Assembly (NCBI GenBank): GCA_037953625.1
Contig: CM075649.1
Span: 63,410,660-63,474,659 of the forward strand
Origin: Crotalaria pallida
Taxonomy: Eukaryota > Streptophyta > Magnoliopsida > Fabales > Fabaceae
DNA: 64,000 nt
Direction: 5' to 3'
The stretch's first letter is position 1; every line of letters begins with the position of its first letter. Below are positions 47,474 to 59,573 of the stretch, one piece after another. Made by a program: the position numbers and the translations under genes. A model generated the notes under the pieces. The model was not told the origin of the DNA, did no database searches, and worked only from the letters and a program-made list of their open reading frames with translations.

Positions 47474-50400
47474 CAGCACAGTACTAGGCTGCAAGTGTTA
47501 GTAGAGGCTTATGACTAGATATTAGGTAATTCCCTTTGAGTGATGTATTCCACCTCAAGTTCTTAGCATCCTGGCTATATCATGCTGTAACCCCAAACAA
47601 GTTTATTTCAAGTACTGATGTTTTTGAAATTGAATCTGTAACATCCCGTATCTTCTGGACTCAAATAGATCAATGAGGTTTTATTTAAAAAGAATTTTTG
47701 AAGAATTTAAGAAGGATTTTCAGAAAAATGTTTTAGCAAATGATTTTTATTTGAGTATGATTTCATGAAAAACCACGTTATGATTTTGTCATTTGAGATT
47801 TCTTAAAGAAACGAATTTTCTTTTATTTGATTTGAGGTCTTAATAAATGGTTTCTTGGAAAGTTTTTGATTTGTGGGAAAATAAGGTTTTATTTTAAAGA
47901 TAAACTTATTTTGAAAATAAATTGATGAAGTGAATTGATTTTCTTTAAAGTTGCATCTTCGAAATTTTTGATATGTGAATGTGTGTTTTCTTATCTTAAG
48001 AAATAAGATTGAATGATAAATTTGAAATGCATGAATTGTGTGAATGTGAATATATGTATGATGTATGTATGTGTGTGTCGTGTGTTTGAGTAGAAAATAT
48101 GATGTGTCAAAGTGTTACATGCATGTTTAAATATGTGTTAAGTGTATGCATCATTCCATGACCTAATGTTATGTGTTTGTCATGATAGAATGAAAAGAAA
48201 AATTATATATGTATGTGTGCATGTGGTTCGGCCATGAAAGGATGAGAGGAACCAAGTAGAATGCCCCTCCTTAAACATTAAGAAAATAGAAAATTTAAAT
48301 GGAAAACAAGTGGAAACCTAGGGTGGTGAGTCATGGTACCTAGGAATGACTTTCTTTCCACCTTGTCCCCCCATGAAAAGATTCCTCCCATGCAACTAAT
48401 TGGTTGGGCCGAATTACCCTTAAACCCATAGCCTAAACCGAGGGTAGAAAAGGAAAATTCCATTCCCTTGCCTTTGCCCTTTTAAACCGTGTGTGTGTGT
48501 GTGAGTTGGCTTTGATTCATTTCTCATTTCCTTCATTCATTTCCCTTCTCACACCAACATAAACACCTTTAGTCCAAGAGCAACACAAAGCTCTTGAGAC
48601 CTTAGAGAAAGAGAGAGTGGCTGAGAGAGGAGAAGAGAAAAGAAGAGTGGAAAACCCAAAACTTCTCAACCAAATACCCTTGATTTCTTTCTCCAATCAC
48701 TTCCTTCTTCAAAGATCAAGAAGAAAACCAACCCTTGACCCTAAGAGAGAGGAGGCAGAAGCAACCCTAGGAGAAGGAGAGGAGAAATTAAAGCTTGGAG
48801 ATTAGGATTTTTATTTAAGGTAGTTGTTTAAGAAAGTTTTAATGTAATAATCTTAGTTTTGTAAAGAACTTTGTGATGGACCTTGTTCAAATTTAATTTT
48901 TGTGATGCATGTATTTATTTTCTCATGATCTTGAAGTCTAAATGCTTTGCATGTAATTTCTATGGCTTGATCTTGAATATTTATGCTTGGAAGCTTTGAT
49001 CTTTAATTTGTAAAATTTCTTCTTCACGACTTTGTTTGAAGTGTGTGTTTAAGTTTGTGTTTTTACCTTGATCTTTTCTTGCATGTCTTGATCTATGGTA
49101 GATCTTTGCAAAAGCATGAAGTTTGAACTTTGTGTGTTTGTTTTGAGTAAAAAGTCTTAATTTTCTTTTGATGCATGTCATAATTTTAAAGGAAAAATTT
49201 ATGATAATAAGTTTTAAAAATGATTTTGGTACAAAAAGGATTTTTAAACAAGATTTTGTGTGTGATGATGATTTCGTTGATGCTTGAAAAGAAATGTTGT
49301 TTTAAAGCTTTGCATGTGAAAATAAAACCCAAGATCTTACCTTTGTGCATTTTTGCCATTCGGCTAAATCTAGGGAACATAGGAAATTACATTTGATCCT
49401 TATTTTAGTTACATGCATGTTGAAATTTATGTGATCTAAAGATTTTTGATATGATCTTTGATTTTATGGTTTGATGAATTTTTATGTGAAACTCACGGTT
49501 TTGCTTTTATAAATATCAAAGTTTGTTTATTTTGCTTTTCATGTGTTTTATTGATGGATCTATGGATTTCAAGTATGTGAAAGTCTAAATTTTTGATTAA
49601 AGACTTAAAAGTGATTTTGTGTTCCATTCGGTTTTAGGAACAAGTTTTACTTATGCTATTTTATCTTCTTGAGTGTTATTGTTTGAGTTAGCTTTGAGTG
49701 GTTTGGTATGTGATTATATTATTGTGAGTTTGGATTATTTCTCTATATCCAATTCGGCTTGATTAAAAAAAATAAAAAATAAAATAAAAGAAATGAATTG
49801 ATTTTCATTTGCATGTTAACTTAGGGATAAAGCTAATTGATTTGAAAAATGTTAGCATAATTTTAAGTGAAGATATTCCTTTTCTTTTAATAATTATTTT
49901 CGGTTGTGATGTTTGAAATAGGAAAATGTGTTTAAATGATTATTTTCCATATGTGCATGTTTTGTTAGTAATCATTGATGTTTGAAATTGTGAATATAAC
50001 CTTGCCTTATGTGTGATAGGATTCGGCCATGCATAGAAAATAGGAGTTCATGCTTGATTCTTGTTTTGTATGCATGCATGATGAATGTGAAAGTGATGTA
50101 TGAATTATGAATGACTTAACATGTTCAATATGTATGTTTGAAAATGATTGAAATGTTTAATATTTGCAAAAGGTTTTTGATTTAACCCTTGTTGTTATTT
50201 TCTTTGACTTAATTCGGTTTTTGAAAGAAATAAAGTGGTTTGATTTATTGAAAATGTATTGTTTTGAAAAGATTTCCATTTGATAATTGAAATACATGGT
50301 TTTAATTTAAAAGTGTTTTTATATTTAAAAACCCTTGAGATGAATGTGACTTTTAAAGAGGTCAGAGAACTAATTATGTTTTCAACTAGTGTTTGAAAAG

Positions 50401-50823
50401 AGTATTTTAAGTTTTTTAAACGTATTTTTAAATGAATGTTTTAATTAATTTTGATTGGGAGTTTAAAACCCAAATTGATTTCAAAGTGTTAAGAGGAAGT
50501 GAATACTTTGTTTTCGAATAAAAAGTTTTGCAACGTTGCTTTATTTTCGAGATAATTGAATAAGAATGATTTTTAATAAGAGGGAAATATTTGAGTGCCA
50601 GTAACGATCGGGAAGCAGTTACCAACGTCGCAATGGAAACTAAGGAACGCATTGAAGATCGTCATCGGTTGAGGTGAGAGAGAAGTTTCCCCCAAACACC
50701 GTGGTGTTTAGGTAACATATTAAGCGTTTTGACCAACTCAAAAGTCAAAACTTAGTGGTTCTGAGTCAGTAGCACGGTGGCAATTGTTTGGTTGTGTGGC
50801 CACTCGTGTGAAGGAGACAAAGA

Positions 50824-50939
50824 CCACATGAAATTAGAAAATAAGTTTATATGATGATGTCTGAATGCTAGTATGTTGTTTATATGATGAAATTAGAAAA
50901 TAAGTTTATATGATGATGTCTGAATGCTAGTATGTTGTT
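50824..50939. repeat. Direct duplication of about 56 bp in L
   Basis: The segment beginning 'atgaaattagaaaataagtt' and ending 'ctagtatgttgttta' is present twice in tandem, identical by eye. It is a recent local duplication. Confidence 0.85.
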
Positions 50940-51748
50940 TATTCGTTTATCTGATGAATTTATTATGCATGATGAGATTGAAAATAATGTGAATAATACT
51001 GAATAAGAAGAATAGTAGAAATGTAAGATAAAGTCTGGGAAAGATGTTGAGATGTTGTGAAATTCATAACCGCTGATGAGTAAGAGTGATGAACATGATG
51101 TGGATGAGCCAGAGCTAGGGAAAGTGATGTTGTGTTGTGAAATGAGATGTGATTTAGAAGGAGCATGATGCCTTTGTGATATTGTGGAAATGAGACCGGT
51201 GTTGAGTTGAGCTTGCTCCTCCACTTGTCCTCATTGAAACAATATATTTTCGAAAAGTTTTTGAAATAAGATTTTCAAAAAAAAAAATTTGTGAAATGTT
51301 ATTTTTGAAAAGGAATTGCAAAACCTTACATTTGAAAAGAGTTTGTGAAACACTATTTTTTAAGAGAGATTTTGAAACATTATTTTTGAAAGGAAAGTTT
51401 GTGAAAAACATTTTTAGAAAAGTTAGTGAAACATCATTTTTGAAAAGTTTTATGAAAGGCAGTTTTCGAGAAAGGTCTTGTGAAACCTTACTTTTTTTGA
51501 AAAAGTTCTGTGAAACATAATTTTGAGAAAGTTTGCAAACGAAATTTGAAAGAAAAATGGAAGGAGAAAATTTATGAGAAGCAATTTTATGAAAAAGTTA
51601 CGAATTGATATTTTGCGAAGGTTTATGAAATGAGATTTTGAGAAAAGGAGTAAAAAGGAAATTGTTAAAGGAAATTGTGGAATGAGATACAAGTGGTTGA
51701 TGTGATCCCAGCTCTGTGCTATGATGAGAGAAATGATATGTGCAAAGA

Positions 51749-52310
51749 TAGCGGTCGGGACTCATTGAAGGAATGCACGAAGGATGGGCCGACCATTAGG
51801 ATTGATTTAAAAAGATAAAAGACTTTTAAAAGACATTAACATACGTGGTGAGGTATGTGAGTGCGAAGTAGTGGAGAGGAAGGAACCATAGGTATCTGCG
51901 GATACTTAGGAGGAGATTGCATTAGGGGAGGACGATGACGATGAAACGTCAAGAAGTCTAGAGTATGTTTCTAGGCAGAACGAACTCCACAAGTGGCGCA
52001 CTAACGTGGTGGGGACTGGGTCCAATGCCGTGGCAAGTTCTAATAGCTCCCTAAAAATATACTGTCGCCCCCTAGATTGCAAATGTAGAACAGTGAGAGG
52101 GACTGGAACGGGGCATTGTGTTTTGCCACGGGTTGTACAGTGAGCCTTGATTATTGATATTATTGAATTGATTTGAGGACGAGATCCTCCTGGTCTGGGA
52201 CCATCTATGTGTTGAGACAGCTGTCGTGCCCGCGTGGTAAAGGTCTTGTACTCCTGTTTGCTTCCGACTAGGTTGGGGGGATGACCGAGGAGATGTAGAC
52301 GTGTGTGCTA
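51749..52310 (+). other. Conserved LTR block, copy L
   Basis: All landmarks are present. The hairpin has one mismatch (CTAGATT/AATGTAG). Confidence 0.7.
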
Positions 52311-52735
52311 ACTTTGAGAGCGACCCTCCTCAATGAAGATTAAATTCCCCGCATCATTGACGGATACGAATTCATAAAACTTAATTAAGAAAGATAATTG
52401 ATGTTGTTAAGAAATAATTTTAAGAGACAGCATGGAAAAGAGGATGAGATGGTTTGGTGATGGAATCAGAGTTGCACAATAGAAGCGATTCATGAAAAGT
52501 TTTGCGGTGATATTAAAAGTCTTCCGAAAAGTAATGGAATCAAGTATGTGCTGTATATGTTTATAGTAGGAATATATGATTGCTGCTATTTGTTGATTGC
52601 TTACGTGTTTTTGTGACTCCTTAATATCTTACCTATTGTAATCCCACATCGTTGGCATAACATGCTTGGGAATACTTACTCTCTCTAGTCTTCTGTTATG
52701 TCTGCTTGTTGTTATGGTATCCATTCCCTTAGTCT

Positions 52736-52975
52736 ATGGATCCTGTCATGTTCACGTTCAACATATGAGACGAGGAAAGATGGGAAGTGGATTATCGAGA
52801 TCGGAAGTGGCGTGAAGACACCGGGATCGGTGGGTCAGCTGACTACCATGGTGGACATCCGATGCCCTTGCCTGTACACAAGAACTGGACGAGGACATAG
52901 ATACTCGGAGACGGATGTAATTGAGGTCGACTCCAACAAAGCATTCCCCGTGGACTTTCGTCTTCAGTTCAATGG
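52736..52975 (+). pseudogene. Broken copy of the A-family LTR-resident ORF
   Basis: It starts MDPVMFTFNI after CCCTTAG, matching MDPVKFTFDI of the A copy, then meets TGA where A has CGA (codon 11). Later parts, such as the region matching ADYHGGHPMPLP and the C-terminal DVIEVDSNKAFPVD (DVIEIDPSETPPVD in A), are recognisable but in shifted frames. Most of the acidic stretch is deleted. It shows that the ORF was present in the family ancestor. Confidence 0.6.
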
Positions 52976-53229
52976 GCCTGGTGGTAGTTCTTTTATTCTC
53001 TTGGAAGTATCTTGTTTTCTGTATTTACTTAGTATCATTGCAATGCCATGATGTAACCCCAAACTTTTGTGGAAGAAATTTATTTTAATGGGCTATGATA
53101 CTCGAGTCGAGAAGAATCAAGTTGCAAAGTGTAGTGCCTTGTGACACTCCGGTTTGGAACTTGAACTCTAGCATAAAGTATGAGAACACTCTTGTAATTG
53201 AGAAAGGTTTTGGAAAACTTAATGGTTCT

Positions 53230-55434
53230 TGTAACATCCTGAAAATTAATATAATAGGTTAGAAGGGTAGTATGAGCAAAGGCCGACCTAGGATGTAAGT
53301 ATAGGACCTCGGTCCGATCCCGGCCGAGCTAGATGAGATTGTGTGCATATGAACCGAGCTGGATGGGAACCAAACGCGGAACCTGTTGTCCATTCCAGAT
53401 TAGCGACCTTAGCATACCTCATAGTACTATCCGAGAAGGAAACTTGGACTACTGCTGATCCGACATACCGAGCCGACACGTCCTAGCTCCTCCGTGCCAG
53501 CTCATGTTGAGCTGTAGCCCTTTGGGATTCGTACCATCCGTACACTGTCCTTGCCATTCACTTTATGTCACTATCATTGCTTTATGTCCCTTTCAATGTA
53601 CTATTGATGGCTTCCTCAAGAAGCCAATGAATCCTGTCCAAACATTCTAGCTTCCCCAAGAAGCCAATGAATCCTAGCCACACAAATATTTTCCCTGAAC
53701 GAATAAAAGAAAGCCCAAACACACATAACACACTTTGCATTTCTCACTCTCTTCCTCCTACGAATCTCTCTCTCTCTCTCATTTTCTCTTTCAAGTTCCA
53801 GTAACAACAAACCCTCCACACACCTTCTTCCTCTCCTCTCATTCACACCTCTCGTTCTCCCCCACCAAGTCTCACCAACCGGAGACCCTCCTTCTCTCCG
53901 TCCCCGTTCTGTTCCGGCGCCCCTGGACTGTGTGGCAGCCGGCGTGCAGCTAGGAAGAAGGGATTCGAGTGGTGTGAAGCTCACAAGGTCAAGGTCTAGG
54001 TCAAGAAAGCCATTATCAAGCTCTCAACTCTTATCTCTCACGGTTTGAGGAAAGGAGTGAGTGTTACCTCTACTTGATTTTGGGTTTCTAGGGTGTTCAT
54101 AAAGGGTACTAAGAGTGGGTGTTAGATTAGGGAATGGATATAGGTTAATATGAGAAAGGAAAGGTAAAAAGGGTAAAGGGAACTAATAAATGAACTAGAA
54201 ACATGAATGCTAGGTGAATATGGAATATTGTTTCATGCTATATGTTGGTATTTACATGATGGATTGGTTGAATGCTTTATTCTTATTGTTGTGGTGGTAT
54301 AAGTGTTTATGAACTTTGTGTAAAAACGTTTGAGTTTTGATATTGATGATGCATGTCTGTGGCCGAGCTGAGTGACGTTGGGAATGGGTATGAGAAAATG
54401 GTAGAGATGGAAAGAAGGAGAGATAGAGTAATAAGTCAGATAATGAGAAAGGTCAATGGAAAGAGGGAACGGTTACCGGGTTTAGCCGAGATAGACCGAG
54501 CTAAGAAATGGTTAATAGGATAATGGGAGTAATTAAGGGATGAGTAACGGGGTGAGCCGAGAGAGGCCGAGCTAAATGAATGGTTAAAAAAAAGGATAAG
54601 AGGAATAAAAGAGAAATGGTTGTGTGATCGGGTCATAGCAGACGCGTACTGGGTGCGTGCATTGATCGCGTCAGACGCATACCGGGTATGTGCAGCTGTA
54701 AGACGGGTACTGGGTACTCGCAGTTATGGATGACACTCCGATATCCGACTTTAAATGGTGTAAGATATGCACTGGGTGTATGCATCCGAGAAGAGAAAAA
54801 GATTGTAAACTATGTGAAAATGGAATAATGAGTAATGAGTCCGAGGTAGAGAGAGATGTTTACCAAGGTAAGAGGACAGTGGCCGAGATGCCGGGTGTAT
54901 GATTTATGGAAAGAGGATAAGGGGAGTTGGTAGGATGTGAGCCGAGCTAAATAATATTATATGATGATGTATGCATGTGGTTTGATTACTTATTACTATC
55001 TGTTAATTGACTACTTGTGTTTGGCTTGGTAGTTCGGTATGGCGTTTTAGAAACTGCTTATTTAAGTTCTGTGTAATGCTCACCTCCTTACCATTTTTTT
55101 CAGGTACTGAGCCCGAGCAGACGCAGTCCCCGGCCGAGCAGGATCACTCTCCCTCACAGGGAGAGTAAGATATTTAGAATCAGATAGGTGTATGGGTCTC
55201 GGCCATTTGGGCCGAGCCAAAATATTGTTTTGTATTGGGTCTCGCACAGTTAGGCCGAGCCAGAACACTGATTTGTATTTTGAATGACCGAACTGGATGT
55301 ACTTAATTTATGCTTTTGATTTGGGTGTATTAATGTCTTCTTCTTATAACTCTGATGTTTTTGAATTAATGAAAAAGAAATTTTAAATCCTAATCTTTGG
55401 GTATTTCAGGGTAATTATTATATAGGGTGTTACA
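53230..55434 (+). mobile_element. Element H 5' LTR, 2.2 kb (Tekay type)
   Basis: It starts TGTAACATCCTGAAAATT and ends ATAGGGTGTTACA, same family as solo LTR D. A TATA-like GAATAAAAG near 53700 precedes a CT-rich leader. The donor that is GAG|GTAAGG in D is GAG|GAAAGG here (54047-54055), so splicing of this copy may be lost. The acceptor TTTTTTTCAG (55103) and CAC-loop hairpin (55147-55165) are intact. Its first 223 bp differ from the 3' LTR (57143-57365) at six positions. Confidence 0.85.
55147..55165 (+). other. CAC-loop hairpin, copy H
   Basis: CTCTCCCTCACAGGGAGAG is a perfect 8-bp stem, 44 bases after the acceptor-like CAG and followed directly by TAA in the frame that reads AEQDHSPSQGE. 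Confidence 0.6.
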
Positions 55435-55438
55435 TTTT

Positions 55439-55450
55439 TGGTATCAGAGC
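55439..55450 (+). promoter_or_regulatory. Element H primer-binding site
   Basis: TGGTATCAGAGC, four bases after the LTR end; initiator tRNA-Met type. Confidence 0.85.
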
Positions 55451-55632
55451 AGTTTCTCCTCGGCCTATTGGAGTTGCAAAGGACTCCAGTGGTTACTCAC
55501 CAAGAGAGTGACAAATAAATAAAGTCTAGAAGTCTAAGTTAGACACTAGAGCTCATAGGTATATATGTTTATGTATATATATTTACTTGATTATTCGGAA
55601 GTTAATTGGCTTTCTCTCCATGACCGAGCAGT

Positions 55633-56157
55633 ATGGCTGGGAGACGAGCTGATAACGACCGAATTGCTGCTGTGTTGGAAACTCTGGTTCAACTACAGCA
55701 GAACCAAGCGCAGGCTCAGCAAAATCAGGCTGAGAACCTCGCTCAAAACAACGTCGCAGCCGCAGCAGCTGCAGCTACAGCCCTTCAGCCTCAACCTCCG
55801 GCTCCTGTCGAGACTGACTGGACGAGCCGATTTAGGAAGAATGAACCACCTCGGTTTGAAGGGGGTTATAATCCCGATGGGGCGCAGAGATGGCTCCAAG
55901 ACATTGAGAAGATTTTCCAATCTCTGCAACCGCCCTATGAGTACAGGGTGAGATTGGCCGAGTTTGTGCTGTCTAGTGAGGCCGAGCACTGGTGGGAGCA
56001 GCAGAGCCGAGGACTGGAAGTGGCTCATGAAGTCATTACCTGGGATTTGTTCCGAATTCGATTCCTCGGAAAGTACTTTCCCGAATATGTAAGGAGAGAG
56101 AAGGAGCTCGCTTTTCTCAAGCTGGAACAGAGGAACTTGGGCGTTGGGGACTCAATT
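55633..56157 (+). pseudogene. gag: gag fragment of element H
   Basis: It begins MAGRRADNDRIAAVLETLVQ. A Gln- and Ala-rich N-terminal stretch (about residues 20-55) is followed by the Ty3/gypsy capsid core: DWTSRFRKNEPPRFEGGYNP, AEHWWEQQSR and WDLFRIRFLGKYFPE. The Gag reading ends around LEQRNLGVGD (about 56145), where the sequence jumps to integrase in another frame; reading on in the gag frame hits TGA at 56251. The capsid C-terminal part, linker and CCHC knuckle are deleted, so this Gag could not be normal. Close relative: 60257 in element I. Confidence 0.85.
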
Positions 56158-57106
56158 CAGCATGAAGTACAGCTTGGAGAAGCTGACGCAACTGTACATC
56201 AAGGACATTGTCCGACTTCACGGTGTGCCGAGCAGCATAGTGTCGGACCGTGATCCTCGCTTTTTATCTCGGTTCTGGCAGAGCTTGCAGCAAGCTATGG
56301 GTACAAAGTTGAGGTTTAGCACTGCTTATCATCCTCAGACCGACGGACAATCCGAGCGCACCATTCAGACCCTTGAGGACTTTTTGAGAACATGTGTGCT
56401 TGAACAATCGGAAAGTTGGGAAGCACTTCTGCCCCTGTTTGAATTCACCTATAACAACAACTTTCATTCCAGCATTGGAATGGCTCCTTTCGAAGCATTG
56501 TATGGTCGGAAATGTCAGACGCCGTTATGCTGGTTCCAGATAGGAGAAAACTTGTCGATTGGTCCTGATATTGTGCAGGAGACAACCGAGAAGATCCGAA
56601 TGATACAAGGAAAGATGAAAGCAGCACAAGACCGACAGAAGAGTTATGCCGATAAGAGAAGGAAACCCTTGAACTTTATCGAGGGAGATCATGTATTCCT
56701 TCGGGTATCCCCTATAACGGGTATCAGCCGAGCTATTAAATCAAAGAAGTTGACCCCTCGGTTTGTCGGACCATACCAGATATCGGAGAAGGTCGGACCA
56801 GTAGCTTACAAAATTGCTCTACCTCCGCACTTGTCTAAGCTCCATGATGTGTTCCACGTCTCTCAACTCAGGAGGTACATTCACGATCCGTCACATGTGA
56901 TAGCAGTGGACGAGCTGCCGCTAAGATACAACCTGACCTTCGAAGTCCTACCACTCCGTGTTGAGGACAAACAAGTCAGACGACTCAGAGGAAAGGAAAT
57001 CTCCTTAGTCAAGGTCGTCTGGAATCGGAAGGATGTGGAGGAAGCTACTTGGGAACTCGAGGAGAAGATGAAGCAGTCATATCCTCTACTGTTCAATGCC
57101 GACTAA
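56158..57106 (+). pseudogene. Integrase C-terminal part with chromodomain-like tail, element H
   Basis: This is the 3' end of pol. It enters the integrase core at MKYSLEKLTQLYIKDIVRLH and keeps the second catalytic Asp (SIVSDRDPRF) and the Glu (DGQSERTIQT), spaced D-35-E. The HHCC zinc finger and first catalytic Asp are deleted, together with all of protease, RT and RNase H. The GPF/Y-like region (FVGPYQISEKVGPVAYKI) and the C-terminal chromodomain-like segment (VRRLRGKEISLVKVVW through EEATWELEEKM) are intact to a stop at 57106. An upstream ATG at 56144 keeps a 320-codon frame open. Catalytic activity is not possible with one Asp missing; the frame may still be open only because the deletion is young. 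Confidence 0.85.
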
Positions 57107-57142
57107 ATTTCGAGGACGAAATTCCTGTAAGTGGGAGAGGAA
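57106..57142 (+). promoter_or_regulatory. Element H hairpin and polypurine tract
   Basis: AATTTCG-AGGA-CGAAATT (57106-57123) overlaps the stop codon of pol. The polypurine tract GTAAGTGGGAGAGGAA (57127-57142) abuts the 3' LTR. Confidence 0.75.
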
Positions 57143-57365
57143 TGTAACATCCTGAAAATTAATATAATAGGTTAGAAGGGTAGTATGAGCAAAGGCCGAC
57201 CTAGGATGTAAGTATAGGACCTCGGTCCGATCTCGGCCGAGCTAGATGAGATTGTGTGCAAATGAACCGAGCTGGATGGGAACCAAACGCGGAACCTGTT
57301 GTCCAGTCCGGATTAGCCGACCTTAGCATACCTCATAGTACTATCCGAGAAGGAAACTCGGACTA
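57143..57365 (+). mobile_element. Element H 3' LTR, first 223 bp
   Basis: It starts TGTAACATCCTGAAAATT and matches 53230-53450 with six differences, one of them an indel. It is interrupted at 57366 by element I; GACTA (57361-57365) is the likely target site. Confidence 0.9.
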
Positions 57366-58229
57366 TGTAACATCCTAAACCTTGACTTTAAGTGAAATAA
57401 ATAATAAAAACCTTAGAAAAATTGGAAAAGTGACTTAATGAATTTTGCCAGATATGTGGGTGGTGATTATAGGTCCTAGGAGTTGTATAGAAGGTATATA
57501 TGGCTTTGGGTAGGGTCACATAAGCGAGATCGGGAGTTAAATCGGCGTTTTAGGTGTTAGAAATCAACTGAAAAGAGAAAATTAGAAATTTATTATAGGA
57601 AGCTAAGAAAATAAATTCCACTGTTGGATATGAAGTTTATGGGGTGAAGAAGCATGTCTAAAAATTTGGACTCGATCCGATGGTCGACGAAAAAGTTACG
57701 GCGAATCGAAGGTTGAAACCCTGAAACTCGCCCAGGCGAGCTGATGCGCACGCCAGCCGCACCAGAAATTCTGTGACGCGCTAAATCCGTTCCTGACCGC
57801 ACCAGCACGACGCACCACGCACCAGGCCAGAAAACTGGTGCAGATCTCCCGCCCAGGCGCGCGCGCACAGTAGGCACCAGATCTGGTGCGTTGATCTGTA
57901 AACTTGGGGCCAAAGTTTGGCTCCCAGCCACACGATCTTTCTGGCCTGTTGGAGTGAGAATAAGGCACCAAAAACATGATCACTCCACCACCTTTCATCT
58001 CCAACACAACTCCATCATCATCAAGGCTCTTTCCATCTCCAACACACTTCCATCACCCAAACCACCAAAAACACTTGATTTTTGGGCACCTCAACCCAAA
58101 ATCAACCAAGACCAACCAACCTTGCACCATGGATGTTGATTGAAACTTCACCCTCTCCTCTCCATTGGTCCACACGAGTTGCACCCACCTTCTCACTCTT
58201 TGGTTTTTCATTTTCATCATTGACTTGAG

Positions 58230-59511
58230 GTAAGTTAGCTCTATTTAATGATGCTATTCCCTTTCCATTTCAAATCTCCTTAGTTCATGGATTTTATTCT
58301 AAAACCCTAGGATTCTTGCACTCTTTATGATATAGGGATTGTGTTTCATGCCTTCCAACTCAAATCAAGGCAAGGACAAAGACCATTCCTCTTGTGCTCT
58401 ATCAAATAGGGTTGTCTATCATCATTTCATCATTTCCTTATTGAGGTGGCAAGCTAGACTTAGGAAATTCAAATTCCCAAGATTTTGAGCTAGGGCTCAC
58501 TAAGGTTCTATTTACTCTTTACTAATTTAAGGTAAGGAGTGGGTTATAGTGAGTATTACCTTACTCTGGGGTTGAGTTTACATTATGCATATAATGGGTA
58601 TTAAGATTTTTGTGTTAGTTTAGGTGAATAAGACTTAGAATAATTGTTAAAATAGAATTTATGATTTAGGGAAATTATATTGATGTTGCTATGTTAAATG
58701 TTGATATTTGATAATTGTTGATGATTTGAATACTTGGTTGTGAAATGACTGAAATATTATATTGTTTAGAATTCAAGGCAAAGAATGACGATAATTTGTA
58801 AAGTAAATAATAATGGAAAGTGCAGTTGAATTGAGAATTGGTGCATTGGTAGACTAGGTGCCCCTGCCGGGTGTTTCAAAATGCCCAAGGGCTACGTTCC
58901 CAACCAGGCATAAAATCCCATTAGGTACAAATCCCTGTTAGGCATCGATGCACCAAGACTCAATTCACTGCTAAGATAAAAGACATAAACTGTGTTGAGA
59001 ATGTGAAAAGTTAATGAATTTAAATAACTGAATGTATATTGGAATGTGGAAACTATATGTTAGCATAGCTTAACAGGTGAAGCCTTTTGGGTGATATAGA
59101 GACCTGGTTGGGCGAGAGACCCTTGGTTGTGCCAAAGTCCTGGTAGGAGCGTTAAATTCCTAGTGATGCAAACCGGTTCAAACCGGGAGTGTTGTCCAGA
59201 CATGGTAAGACGTTTTCGCGCATGGGGTGCGAACGCAATAAAGTCGTGACTGGAATACACTAGTTGAGAAATGTGATGATAAATGATGAAATGTAAATGA
59301 AAGACATTATGAGATTAATGCATAATAATGATGAGATAAAATCGACTCAAGGAACTAATGAATACATGAAAATGAACTGTGATGAGTTGTCCCTTATTTA
59401 TGATGTTGTGATTGAATTGCTATTTGTGTTTGGCTTAGTGTCGCATTATGTCTTAATTGGAAACTGCCTCCCCATTTTATGTGTGATACTCACTCCTTAC
59501 TATCACCACAG
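58230..59511 (+). other. Predicted intron inside the I LTR
   Basis: GAG|GTAAGT to CACCACAG|GT gives 1,282 bp with an AT-rich body and CTCAC about 23 bases upstream of the AG. Of all the candidate introns here, this donor is closest to the plant consensus. The equivalent pair exists in D (17737 to 16403, minus). Confidence 0.45.
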
Positions 59512-59554
59512 GTACTGAGGAAGAGTTTGCACAAGATCAGGCCGAGCAGGAGTG

Positions 59555-59573
59555 CTCTCCCTCACAGGGAGAG
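59555..59573 (+). other. CAC-loop hairpin, copy I
   Basis: CTCTCCCTCACAGGGAGAG, identical to H although the LTRs around it have diverged strongly. It is followed directly by TAG in the frame that reads AEQECSPSQGE. Confidence 0.6.

Larger units (their letters stand above)
45733..47636 (+). mobile_element. Element F 3' LTR, later part (F')
   Basis: It resumes at the equivalent of 22311 and runs to the equivalent of about 24653, where L interrupts it. About 445 bp present in the 5' LTR (around 22422-22866) are missing at 45847-45850. It includes the conserved block (46117-46697) and the 104-codon ORF. The last 250 bp of the LTR lie beyond the window. Confidence 0.85.
48820..52732 (+). other. 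Predicted intron inside the L LTR
   Basis: Donor-like TTTAAG|GTAGTT and acceptor-like ATTCCCTTAG match the A copy at both ends. The span is 3.9 kb and the ORF ATG comes three bases later. Confidence 0.35.
47637..53229 (+). mobile_element. Element L LTR (A family), about 120 bp short at the end
   Basis: It starts TGTAACATCCCG and is the same family as the A LTR but on the plus strand. It has a GA-rich leader (48590-48790), donor-like TTTAAG|GTAGTT (48820), AT-rich body with TGCATG and 'cggccatgc' motifs, an internal direct duplication (about 50824-50939), T-rich repeats (51240-51690), conserved block (51749-52310), acceptor-like CCCTTAG (52732) and a broken ORF (52736). It is cut by H at 53230, just before the usual LTR end. 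Confidence 0.75.
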
